Assembly: GCA_015501075.1 (NCBI GenBank)
Contig: JADNYJ010000207.1
Span: 1 to 63,798 of the forward strand
Origin: Gymnopilus junonius
Lineage: Eukaryota > Basidiomycota > Agaricomycetes > Agaricales > Galerinaceae
Direction of reading: 5' to 3'
DNA length: 63,798 nucleotides
Positions within the stretch are counted from its first letter, which is position 1. Each line of letters opens with the position of its first letter. Below are positions 33,423 to 44,374 of this stretch, piece by piece. The notes under the pieces are model-generated. The model was not told the origin of the DNA. It saw only the letters and a list, made by a program, of their open reading frames with translations, and did not search any database. Both the position numbers and the translations under genes were made by a program.

Positions 33423-36400
33423 TGAGAAGAAAGGAGGATGTTAGGATTATTTCATACAATTGTAACCAGAATTATGGCCATATCAATGTACTCCTAGACC
33501 ATCTAAAGGACTCTTTTGACATTATTTTCTTGCAAGAGCCACACTGGCGTGAGATTTGATGTGCTCTGACTTTGAGAAATCCTGAAGGTGAGGCAGTTAT
33601 TGGTGCTCTGAACCATCCTGACTGGAAGGTAATGGTTCAGCCTGACCCCACTGGGCTCCAGCCATGTGTTCTGACCTACATTTTGACAAGGCTGAACCCC
33701 TGGCATCCTGCCATGTGGCATGATCTTATAGATCACTGTGACATCATGGTGGTTTCTCTGTTTACTGGAGACACCATTGTTAATTTACTGAATGTGTACT
33801 CTGATGATAAGCACACAGCTATCAACTTGCTCACTGAGCAGGCTGACCTTCTTCCAATGTTTCATTACATGGGGGGTGACTTCAACTGTCATTTGAGTAA
33901 GTGGGACCCTGGTGTTCTACATCATCAGACAATGGCCAACAATCTGCTGAATACAGCAGCCACACTGGGACTGATGCTCTCTCTCCCAGTTAATCCAGGT
34001 CCCACTCACATCCCAGGGAACCCATCCTTATGAGAGTCGGTCATCGACCTCATCTTCATTCAACCTACCGAGCAGCTGTCTGCAGGCACTCGGCGAGGGG
34101 AGCTGTGGTGTGGACCATCAGACCATGTTCCACTGGCCTGTTCTATTTCTGTTTCCCCAGTGGCAGCAACTGTTCCAATGCACTCACTGCCACTGGATCA
34201 ATTGGCATACAACTCAGCCTCTGACTGACCATACAACATTAGTGGCCTCACCTCCCTTCTGGATATGGAAGTGTAAGAGTGGACTGCCTTTTCTCTGTTA
34301 GAGTTGAGGGAGGCTTTGGCATCCTGCTCTAACAACTCAGTGCCGGGTCCAGATCATATTAAGTGGTCACACCTTAAGGCAATTATTCATGATGAACACC
34401 ATCTTCAGGTATTCATACAGTTAGCTAATGCCTGCCTCTGGGTTGGGCATTGGCTGACTCATTTTAAGGAGTCCTTGTCAGTGATCATTCCCAAACCAAA
34501 CAAGCCCTCATCTTCCATGCCTAAGGCATTCAAGCCCATTGTGCTTCTGAACACCCTTGGCAAATTGGTTGAAAAGATGCTTTCCAACTGCATTCAGTTC
34601 AATGCTGTGAAGCAGACATCTTTCACCCTAATCAACTCAGAGGAGTGTGCCAGTGCTCCACCAAAGATGTGGGCTTGCTCCTCATACACCTGGTGCATGC
34701 GGGATGGGCTCGCGGCCTAAAGACCAGTGTCATTGCCTTTGATGTGGCACAGTTCTTCCCTTCCCTCAATCATGACATATTGATCGTGATTCTCAAGAAG
34801 CAGGGCTTCTCTCCCAACATAGTGGAATTCTTTTCATCATACCTTGTTGGCTGCTCCACATCTCATGCTTGGAATGGCTTCCAGTCTGACACCTGGCAAG
34901 CTGATGTCAGGGTGGGCAGGGCTCAGCCTTGTCCCCAGTACTGTCAGCACTATTCCTCACACCAGTGCTGAAGCTTTTCATGCAGAATGAGTCAGTCTCC
35001 AACACCACTCTGCTTTCCTATGTCAATGATGGTACTCTCATTGTGCAGTCGAATACACTTGATGACAACTGCATAGCCCTGAAACGGTCCAGTGCAGTGA
35101 TCTTGAACTCTTTACAAAGTTCGCCCTCACTCTTGAGCATGACAAGATGGAGTTATTCCATTTTGATTATTCTCATTTGGAGTTCAATCTGTCTATGGAT
35201 TTAGGGTATGCTCCCTACACCGAGACAAATGTCTGACCCCAAACCATTTTGGTGGTATCTGGGTTTCTTTTTTGACCAGAAACTGACATTCCATGAACAT
35301 GTCCAGTACTACTCTACTAAGTCCTTCACCACCATCAAGGCAATGAGGATGCTTGGTAACTCTTCAAGGGGGCTTACCCATGCAAAAGGTCTGCTTTACA
35401 GGTCTGTGTGTTGCCTATTGCAACATATGGCCTCAGTTGTGGTTCTTCCAAGGTGCTAAGTGCCAGGGGACCATTAAGTTACTGACCAGCATGCAATGGC
35501 ATGCTGCCTCTGGATTATGGGTGCATTTCGCACCTCCCCTATGGGAGGGATGAGGCCCTTGCTGGCCTTGTCCCCATCCATTTAGTCTTGAAACGTGCTG
35601 CTGTGGTAGGAGTACTGCATATGGCGCCCTCTCAGATACTCACCCAGTGTGCTATCTTTTGAGTGCTCCCTTTTCCAAAGGAGTGAATCCTCACCCTCAC
35701 TCCACTGCCTTTATGACTGCCCCACAATAGCTAAAGTGCGGGGTACTGTTATGGATGTGGATGACATGCTCCATGTTGTTAGCGAGCCTCTGGAGCCATT
35801 TGATCCAGAAGCTCTCCTGGCGGTGATTCCTTGAGTTACATCATGGGATTCACTTTGATATCACTCTGCACCCAAGGATAAGGTTGGGCTCCAGCATGAA
35901 TGGTTAGACTGCTTCTGGGAAGCCTCAAAGCAGGAACCGTCCACTCTGGTGTGCATTGGTGATGGTAGTCCCCCACTGACCAGAACAAGCAGGCTATTGC
36001 AGCTTCACTTGTATTTCACCAAGGAGTTGAGGTGCACACATCTCACTATGCAGCTGGGAGTGCTGTTGCAGAAGATGCGGAGCTTTACTCCCTATGTACT
36101 GCAATTGTCTGGGCTTGCACCATGGATGATTGTGACTACATTGTTATCATGTTGGACTTCACCAAACCTTGGGGAGCCTGCTTGATGCCACTGTACATTC
36201 TGGCCAGGGTCATTCCTTGGCCATTATTCGCACTCTTACTGATTGGTGGGCCAGGGGCCCTGGCTGCCACATCTCTCTTCATCATGTCCTATCTTCCCTG
36301 AAGTGGGGCATACACTACCAAGCTCACCTCATGGCAACTGAGCTCTCAGTAGCGGTGGGGCCTAATATGCCACACTCACTTGCCTCACTGTGCAAGGTGG

Positions 36401-36800
36401 CTGAACAACAATCTGGGGAAGGCTGGAAAGAGTTGTTCCAGCAGCCTTCTACTCAGGGTGACAATTCTTGTCACTCACTGACCTTGACAGAGGTTGACTC
36501 GAACCAGGGCCAAACAGGTGGCCCCTGGCTTCAGTATGCAGAGGTGACTTGACTCTCTTTATGAGGGTCTCTCATGCCATCACCAACCATGCTCCCATTG
36601 GGGAGTATTACTCCTGCTTCAACATTCCGGAAGCCACCAGCTGTGAGTGCGGATACCACCTCCAAACTCATGAGCATCTTTTCAGGTCATGTCCCCAACA
36701 TGATCGCCATGACTATCCAGTTGTCTGGATCAGCTCATATCCTTTTTGAAAGCTAACCCTACAGTGTTCACTTTCAACTGCCCTCCTCAAGGTGTTGGAT
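33422..36800 (+). pseudogene. LINE L2 ORF2 (APE endonuclease, RT, RNase H)
   Basis: Endonuclease 33422-34033 with LNVYSDDKHTA and YMGGDFNCHLSKWDP (AP-endonuclease catalytic core). It ends at TGA 34031-34033, followed in frame by SVIDLIFIQPTEQLS. About 430 bp of the endonuclease-RT linker are deleted (DQLA joined to YNSASD near 34210). The RT runs 34304-35560, with AFDVAQFFPSLNHD and, at the catalytic box, SYVNDG where L4 has SYVDDG, so the first catalytic Asp is lost. RNase H lies at 35750-36400 (DGS, AELYSL). The C-terminal CECGYHLQTHEHLFRSCPQH motif is at about 36640-36705. At least eight frameshifts and stops. Confidence 0.75.
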
Positions 36801-37276
36801 GACGTGGTTGGGCAAGGTAGGCATTGTTCCTGTTGGTTGGATTCGGCGGTCTGGGGTGCACTCAGAACAGAGTCCTAATACTTGGTGGGCTTGGCTTTGC
36901 TGGGTTGAGGGTGGGGGTCTGGGTTCTGGAGCTTCGGTGCTATTGACAGACAAGTGTGACCCCCTGCTTCAGCAACCCAAAATGGTCTGCCTTCAGTGGC
37001 TAACACAGTATGCGCACATCCTGGGCTGGTGGGTTTGGCTGGTGGGCCCCCTTCTGGTGCCCCTTTATTACTTTGTTGGACCCCTCCCTTCAGTTGGGGC
37101 ATCAACAAGAGTATGGGACCACTGTTTTGTGGTGCTAAGTTGGCCCGTGAGAGCCAGTCTCACACTAGACATAGTTTAATGGTAGTTTACTTTGGGTGTA
37201 TGTATAACTGCAACTGGACTGCTTTCACACACCAGTATATAAATCCTTGATTTAAAAAAAAAAAAGAAAAAAAAAA

Positions 37277-38794
37277 GGCATTGGTTCCTGGTTTCAAGTC
37301 ATCTGGTTCACCTCTCCCACTGGTTCTCCCTGCTCCTAATGCTGTTCCTGCACCCCTTGCACCACCACTCGAGGTCTGGGGGGAGGATGATGATTTGGAC
37401 ACAAATATAAAGCCAGATGAGCCCCAAGTTGATCCAGTTCCCAAATTACCACCTGAGTGCACTCCTAGTCCAGAAATCCCTCTACCACCTCGCACTCCTT
37501 CACCTCCACCACCTCCTACTCAGACACAGTCCTCCTGCAACTCCACAGCCACTTAGGTGCACTACTCATGTTATTAGAGCCCCTGGTCAATGGTGGAAGA
37601 TCAAACCACTCTCTAAAGCAATTGAAGAGGCAGAAGATGATGAAGATGATTTAGAAGGCACTCTGGCTGCTGGAAATGATGCTACACCTTGTTCCTTCAC
37701 ACATGCACTAAAGACACCTCTGCAAGCTCAATGGCATGAAGCTGCAACACAGGAGTACAACTCCTTGGTTGAGAATAACACTTGGGAAATTATGGATCTT
37801 CCTGAAGGTCAAAAGGCAATTGGATCTGGTTGGGTGTTCAAAGTCAAACACAATGCTGATGGTTCAATTGAGTAGTTCAAAGCATGAATTGTTGCAAAGG
37901 GTACTCACAATGTCCAGGAATGACTACAATGAGATCTTTGCACCTACCTTCTGCCCTGCAATGCTGCGCTTGATTTTAGCATTAGCAGCCATTGAGGATC
38001 TAGAACTCCACTCTCTTGACATCACCTCTGCCTTTCCCAATGGTGACTTGGATGAGGAGATTTATATGAAGCAACCTGAAGGCTTTCATATAGGAGGACC
38101 CAATGCAGTCTGCAGACTTTGCAAATTGCTCTATGGACTCAAACAGGCAGCCAGACAGTGGAACAAGAAGTTACATGAAGTTCTGGAGGAAATGGGCTTC
38201 AAGCAAATTCAAGCTGATAGATCTGTCTACATCTACTCTGACTCTGAAGTTCACATCATTATGCCTATCTACATTGATGATATCACCCTTGCTTCAAAAT
38301 CCCAGTCTGCTATTGAGTCCACCATTGCCCAACTCTCTTCCTACTTCAAATGTCACAATTTAGGCCCAACTCGGTTCCTACTAGGTATTGGCATTGGCAG
38401 AGACTGCCCCAAGCACACCATAACACTCCACCAGCACCAGTTCATCCTGGATATGCTTGAGAAGTATGGTATGTCTAAATGTCATCCTGTCAAAACCCCT
38501 CTTCCTCCCAAGCTCCAACTTTCTCATTCTATGTTCCCTTCCACTCCTGAGGAGGAACAAGAAATGGCAACCATTCCTTACTGGTCTGTAGTTGGCTCTC
38601 TTTAGTATTTGGCCACCATGACTCGATCTGATATTGCATACTCTGTGGGCTATTTGGCTCGCTTCAACTCCAATCCTGGTTTCAAGCACTGGCAGGCTCT
38701 CAAACACCTGCTTCGCTATATCAAAGGAACTTTGGAGCACAAGCTGACTTACTCTGGCACTAATTCATGTCTGAGCCCTTTGTAATGTACACTG
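37277..38794 (+). pseudogene. Ty1/copia element C1, RT part
   Basis: Pro-rich linker (PPPPPTQTQSSCN) and then the RVT_2 reverse transcriptase: WHEAATQEYNSLVENNTWEI, AIGSGWVFKVKHNADGSIE, SLDITSAFPNGDLDEEIYMK, LYGLKQAARQWNKKLHEVLE, the catalytic MPIYIDDITLA near 38270, and LGPTRFLLGIGI. The RNase H begins after LRYIKGTLEHKL and stops at VMYTDASHG. Here LINE M1 is inserted, and the domain resumes at 45993. Stops occur at 37555 (TAG), 37873, 38603 and others. Gag, protease and integrase are missing on the left, where L2's poly(A) abuts. Confidence 0.85.
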
Positions 38795-39234
38795 ATGCTT
38801 CACATGGTTTTTTTTTTTTAAATCAAGGATTTATATACTGGTGTGTGAAAGCAGTCCAGTCGCAGTTATACATACACCCAAAGTAACTACCATTAAACTA
38901 TGCCTAGTGTGAGACTGGCTCTATGGGCTACTTAGCACCAAAACATTGGCCCATATTCTATTGATGCCCTAGTGAAGGGAGGGGTCCAACAAAGTAATAG
39001 AGGGGCACCAGAAGGGGGCCCACCAGCCAAACCCACCAGCCCAGGATGTGCGCATACTGTGTTAGCCACTGAAGGCAGACCATTTTGGGTGCTGAAGCAG
39101 GGGGTCACACTTGTCTGTCATAGCCCGAAGCTCCAGAACCCAGACCCCCACCCTCAACCCAGCAAAGCGAAGCCGCCAAGTATTAGGACTCTGTTCTGAG
39201 TGCACCCCAGACCGCCAAATCCAACCAACAGGAA

Positions 39235-40599
39235 CAATGCCTACCTTGCCCAACCACGTCATCCGACACCTTGAGGAGGGCAGTTGAAAGTGAACACTGT
39301 AGGGTTAGCTTTCAAAAAGGATATGAGCTGATCCAGATAACTGGATAGTCATGGCAATCATGTTGGGGACATGACCTGAAAAGATGCTCATGAGTTTGGA
39401 GGTGGTATCCGCACTCACAGCTGGTGGCTTCCGGAATGTTGAAGCAGGAGTAATACTCCCCAATGGAGCATGGTTGGTGATGGCATGAGAGACCCTTGTA
39501 AAAGAGTCAAATCACCTCTGCATACTGAAGCTAGGGGCCACCTCATTTGGCCCATGGTTTGAGTCGACCCTATCAAGGTGCTGAGTGACAGAATTATCAC
39601 CCTGAGTATGAAGGTTGCTGGAACAACTCTTTCCAGCCTCCCCTGGATTGTCATCAGCCACTTTGCACAGCAAGGCAAGTGAGTGTGGCATATTAGGCCC
39701 CACAGATACTGCAAGCTCAGTTGCCATGAGATGAGCTTGATAATGAATGCCCCACTTCAGAGAAGATGGGACGTGATGAAGAGAGATGTGGGCCAGGGCC
39801 CCTGGCCCACCAATCAGTAAGAGTGTGAACAACGGCCAAGGAATGACCCTGGCCAGAATGTACAGTGGCATCAAGCAGGCTCCCCAAGGTTTGGTGGAGT
39901 CCGACATGATAACAATGTAGTCACAGTTGTCCATGGCGCAGCCTGGACAATTGCAGTACATAGGGAGTAGAGCTCTGCATCCTCTGCAAGAGCACTCCCA
40001 GCTGTGTAGTGAGATGCATGCACCTTGACTCCTTGTTGAAATACAAGCAAAGCTGCAATAGCCTGTTTGCTCTGGTCAGTGGGGTGACTTCCATCACCAA
40101 CACAGACCAGAGTGGATGGTTCCCACTTCGAGGCTTCCCAGAAATGGTCTAACTGTTCGCGCCGGATCCCAACCTTATCCTTGGGTGCTAGAGTAATGTC
40201 AAAGTGGATTCCATGATGTAGCTTGAGGAATTGCAATCCTGGGTGGGCTTCTGGGCAAAGGGCTCCAGAGGCTCACTGACAACATGGAGTGTGTCATCCA
40301 CATCCATAACTGTGCCTCAAACTTTAGTGCATTGTGGGGCAGTCATAAAGGCAGTGGAGCGAGGGTGAGGAGTCACTCCCTTGGAGAATGGTGCACTCAA
40401 TAAAGAGCGCACTGGATGAGTGTCTGAGAGGGCTGCCATGTGCAGTACACCTACTGCAGTGGCCCATTTCAAGACTAACTGAATGGGGACAAGGCCAGCA
40501 AGGGCCTCGATCCCTCCCATAGGGGAGGTGCAAAATGCACCAGTAATCCAGAGCACAGCATGCTGCTGCATGCTGGTCAGTAACTTAATGGTCCCCTGG
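39235..40599 (-). pseudogene. LINE M1 ORF2, RNase H and C-terminal part
   Basis: Continuation of the RT after the foldback insert: MQQHAVLWITGAFCTSPMGG, RNase H with VGDGSHPTDQS (about 40095), AEDAELYSLCTAI, IVIMSDSTKPWG and ISLHHVPSSLKWGIHYQAH, then a degenerate C-terminal Cys/His region. It is broken by several frameshifts. Left of it (38808-39234) lie the 3' UTR and poly(A). Confidence 0.7.
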
Positions 40600-41893
40600 C
40601 ACTTCAGGACACCCTTTTGGGGGGCCTCTAAGGCTAATTTTTGTGTGTCAAACTATTAGCCTTGGAGGCCCTAGGAAACAGTTTTTAGGAGAGTTTCCTG
40701 GGGTACAACTGTTTCTTGAGAGAATTTCTGGCAACTGTTTCCTGTGTTTAAAATAAATATTTTCTGTCATGTCACACCATCCTGGCAACTCTTCTGGCAA
40801 CTCTTCTGGCAATTGTTGGGGCAATTCTTCTGGTGATTGTTAGGGCAATTCTTCTGGTGATTCTTTGGCAATTGTTTGGGCAATTGTTGGGGCAATTCTT
40901 CTGGCAATTGTTGGGGCAATTGTTGGAGCAATTCTTCTGGCAATTCTTTGGCAATTGTTGGCACAATTCTTCTGGCAATTCTTTGGCAATTGTTGGGGCA
41001 ATTCTTCAGGTAATTAAATTGTTGGGGTGATTCTTCCAGCAATTGTTGGGCAATTCTTCCAGCAATGCTTTGGGCAACTCTTCAAGCAACTCTTCATGCA
41101 ATTGTTAGGGTAATTGTTGGGCAACTCTTTGGGCAACTCTTTGTTTGGGCAATTCTTAGGGCAATTGTACTAGCAATGATTTAGCAATTGTTTGGTAAAC
41201 AAGTCAAGTATCTTTAGAACAAATATCTATCAAATACAGATGTAGGACAGAGTTTTTCATTAGTTTTTTAAAAGAGTTTTCTGAGAAACAATTTTCCAAA
41301 CAATTGGATAGACAGTTTTCTCAACAATTTCTCTAATAGTTGTCTAAACAATTTCTCGAACAGTTTCCTCAACAATTTCCTCAACAGTTGCCCCAACAGT
41401 TGCCCCAACAGTTTCTCCAAGAGTTGCCCCAAGAATTGCCTTAACAATTTCCTCAACAGTTTCCCCAATAGTTGCTTCAAGAATTACCTCATCAGTTGCC
41501 TCAAGAATTACCCCAACAGTTTCCTCAACAGGGCAATTCTTGGAGCAACTGTTGAGGAAACTGTTGGGGTAATTCTTGAGGCAACTGATGAGGTAATTCT
41601 TGAAGCAACTATTGGGGAAACTGTTGAGGAAATTGTTAAGGCAATTCTTGGGGCAATTCTTGGGGAAACTGTTGGGGCATGCCAGAAGAGTTGCCAGAAG
41701 AGTTGCCAGGATGGTGTGACATGACAGAAAATATTTATTTTAAACACAGGAAACAGTTGCCAGAAATTCTCTCAAAAGAAACAGTTTTACCCCAGGAAAC
41801 TCTCCTAAAAACTGTTTCCTAGGGCCTCCAAGGCTAATAGTTCAACATGCAAAAATTAGTCTTAGAGGCCCCCCAAAAGGGTGTCCTGAAGTG
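40600..41893. mobile_element. Foldback-type DNA element inserted in LINE M1
   Basis: 1294 bp with long terminal inverted repeats of roughly 200 bp. The tip is CACTTCAGGACACCC; the right end is its complement GGGTGTCCTGAAGTG. The inner TIR ends in TGTCACACCATCCTGGCAAC. A perfect 7-bp duplication CCCCTGG flanks it (40593-40599 and 41894-41900). The empty site is visible in LINE copies L4 and M5, which read CCCCTGGCACTTAG or a close variant there. The interior is an array of imperfect CAATTCTTCTGG / CAATTGTTGGGG units that reverse orientation. No transposase is present. Ends CA...TG with a 7-bp duplication do not fit hAT (8 bp) or CACTA (3 bp) exactly. Confidence 0.85.
41401..41679. repeat. Large internal hairpin of the foldback element
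   Basis: Arms of about 131 bp, 41401-41531 and 41549-41679, are near-perfect complements (perfect over roughly the inner 105 bp) around a 17-bp loop. Both arms are built from AACAGTTTCCTCAAC / AAGAATTACC-type units. Confidence 0.8.
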
Positions 41894-44374
41894 CCCCTGG
41901 CACTTAGCGCCCTGGAAGAACCACAACCGGAGGCCATATGTTGCAATAGGCAACACATAAGACCTGTAAAGCAGATGCTTTTGCATGGGCATAAGCCCCC
42001 TGGAAGAGTTACCAAGCATCCTCATCACCTTAATGGTGGTGAAGGACTTGGTAGAATAATACCAGATGTGTTTGTGGAATGTCAATTTCTGGTCGAAGAA
42101 GAAACCCAAGTACCGCCAGAACGGCTTGGGCGTCAGGCACTTGTCACGAGTATAGGGAGCATACCCTAAATCCATGGATGGATTGAACTCAGAGTGAGAA
42201 TGATCAAAATGGAATAACTCCATCTTGTCATGCTCAAGAGCAAGGGCAAACTTTGTAAAAAGTTCGAAGATCACTGCATAGGACCTTTTCAGGGCTATGC
42301 AGTTGTCATCAAGTGTCTTCAATTGCACAATAAGTGTGCCATCATCAACATAAGAAAGCAGAGTGGTGTCAGAAACTGACTCATTCTGCATAAAGAGCTT
42401 CAGTACTGGCATGAGGAAAAGTGCTAAGAGTACCAGGGACAAGGCCAAGCCCTGCCCCACCCTGACATCAGCTTGCTGGGGGTCAGATTGAAAACCATTC
42501 CAGGTGTAAGACATGGAGCGGCCAATGAGGTATGATGAAAAGAATTCCACCACATTAGGAGGGAAGCCCTGCTTCTTGAGAATCACAATCAAGACATCGT
42601 GATTGAGGGAGGGGAAGAACTGTGCCACATCAAAGGCGATGACACTAATCTTCAAGCTGCAAGCCCATCCTGCATGCACCAGGTGCATGAGGAGCAAGCC
42701 CGTGTCCTCGGTGGAGTGCTGGCACACTCCTCTGAGTTGGTTAGGGTGAAAGATGTTGTGCTTTACAGCATCAAACTGAATGTGCTTGGAAAGCATCTTT
42801 TCAACCAATTTGCCAAGGGTGTTCAGAAGCACAATGGGCCTGAATGCCTTAGGCATAGAATATGAGGGCTTGTTCAGTTTGGGAATGATCACCGACAAGG
42901 ATTCCTTAAAATGAGTCAGCCAATACCCAACCCAAAGGCAGGTGTTAGCTAACTGTATGAACACCTGAAGACAGTGTTCGTCAACAATGATTGCCTTGAG
43001 ATGTGACCATTTGATATGATCAGGACCCAGTGCTGAGTTGTTAGAACAGGATACCAAAGCCTCTTTTAGTTCCAACAGAGAGAAGGTGGTCCACTCTCGC
43101 ACTTCCATATTCAGAAGGGAGGTGAGGCCACTAATGTTGTATGGTTGGTCAGAGGCAGAGTTGTACATGCTATGAAGGGCATCCCAGAGGGAGGGCATAT
43201 CATGGTAGGGCTGTCCATTAAACTGGATAGCCTCAGAGGGTGGCAACTTGCACTGCTGGATCCAATTCAAGAGATCCCAGGGGTGCTTGTTGGTAGTTGC
43301 AACTTTGTTGATGCATTCATCAAAGAACTTGCATTTGGTAGCCTTGACAGCTTTGCAAAAGATCATATAGTTATTGTGAGTGTTATCCCACTGATAATTA
43401 TTGAAAGAGTCCTCACATGAATTGTACCACCAAGGGCAGGAGTGAGGGGAAATGCGGATCTCCTTGGAATACTTGTGCCAAGCATCTGAGAAGGCAGAAG
43501 CCATGTCTGAGGACACAGCCTCCACTTGATCCAGAGTATTGATCAGCGCAAAGGGATCAATGCCCTTGAGCTTTTCAATGATGGCTGACATGAAGTCAGC
43601 CAATTGATCCAGTGGCAGTGAGTGCATCAGAACAGTTGCTGCCACTAGGGTGACAGAAATAGAACAGGCCAGCAGAACATGGTCCAATGGTCCACACCAC
43701 AGCTTACCTTGCCAAGTGCCTGCAGACAGCTCCTCAGTAGGTTGAACAAAGATGAGGTGATGACCAACTCTCATAGGGATGGGTTCCAGGGATGTGAGTG
43801 GGACCTGGATTGACTGGGAGAGAAAGCATCAGTCCCAGTGTGGCCACTGTGTTTAGCAGGTTGTTGGCCATCATCCAATGATGCAGGATGCCAGGGTCCC
43901 ACTTACTCAATGACAGTTGAAGTCCCCCCTGTAATGAAACATTGGAAGAAGGTCAGCCTGCTCAGTGAGCAAGTGATAGCTGTGTGCTTATCATCAGAGT
44001 ACACATTCAGTAAATTAACAATGGTGTCTCCAGTAAACAGAGAAACCACCATGATGTCACAGTGATCTATAAGATCATGCCACATGGCAGGATGCCAGGG
44101 GTTCAGCCTTGTCAAAATGTAGGTCAGAACATGTGGCTGGAGCCCTAGTGGGGTCAGGCCAACCATTACCTTCCAGTCAGGATGGTTCAGAGCACCAATA
44201 ACTGCCTCACCTTTGGGATTTCTCGAAGATGGAGCATGTGAATCTCATGCCAGGGTGGCTCTTGCAAGAAAATAATGTCAAAAGAGTCTTTTAGACAGTC
44301 TAGAAGTACATCAATATGGCCATAATTCTGGTTACAATTGTATAAATAATTCTAACATCCTCCTTTCTTCTCAT
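41894..44374 (-). pseudogene. LINE M1 ORF2, endonuclease and RT
   Basis: ORF2 starts at 44374, where its ATG overlaps the ORF1 stop (ATGA on the minus strand, 44371-44374). The endonuclease part (44374-43780) has NVYSDDKHTAIT and several single-base deletions in short homopolymers. A TGA sits at the endonuclease-RT boundary, as in L2 and L4. The RT frame from 43774 to the foldback insert is open for about 630 codons, including AFDVAQFFPSLNHDVLIVIL, LLSYVDDGTLIVQ (catalytic box) and RYLGFFFDQKLTFHKHIWYY. Over this stretch the predicted protein is identical to that of L4. Confidence 0.8.

Larger units (their letters stand above)
31313..37276 (+). mobile_element. LINE copy L2, nearly full length
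   Basis: Starts with the family's 5' end (TTCCTTCTTTCCTACAGACC) and ends with TATATAAATCCTTGATTT and an A-rich tail at about 37250-37276. It contains ORF1, endonuclease, RT (with an internal deletion), RNase H and a C-terminal Cys/His motif. Numerous one-base indels and TGA codons disable it. No target duplication was found. The copia sequence downstream begins directly at 37277. Confidence 0.85.

Noticed and set aside
36799..37250. Hydrophobic ORFs in LINE 3' UTRs (also 53.7-54.1, 55.7-56.2, 57.6-58.0 and 39.0-39.3 kb)
   Set aside because: They lie downstream of the ORF2 C-terminal motif in the 3' UTR, overlap each other in several frames and lack a conserved start.
40767..41042. Asn/Gln-rich ORFs (QLPEELPQQL-type) in the foldback
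   Set aside because: They are translations of CAATTGTTGGGG-type repeats in any frame; no plausible protein.
40767..41170. CRISPR-like array from regularly recurring CAATT units
   Set aside because: The units are adjacent, imperfect and without unique spacers; the sequence is eukaryotic and lies in a TIR element.
42599..43420. Plus-strand ORFs antisense to the M1 RT (repeated antisense to L4)
   Set aside because: They are shadows of the conserved RT frame on the other strand.
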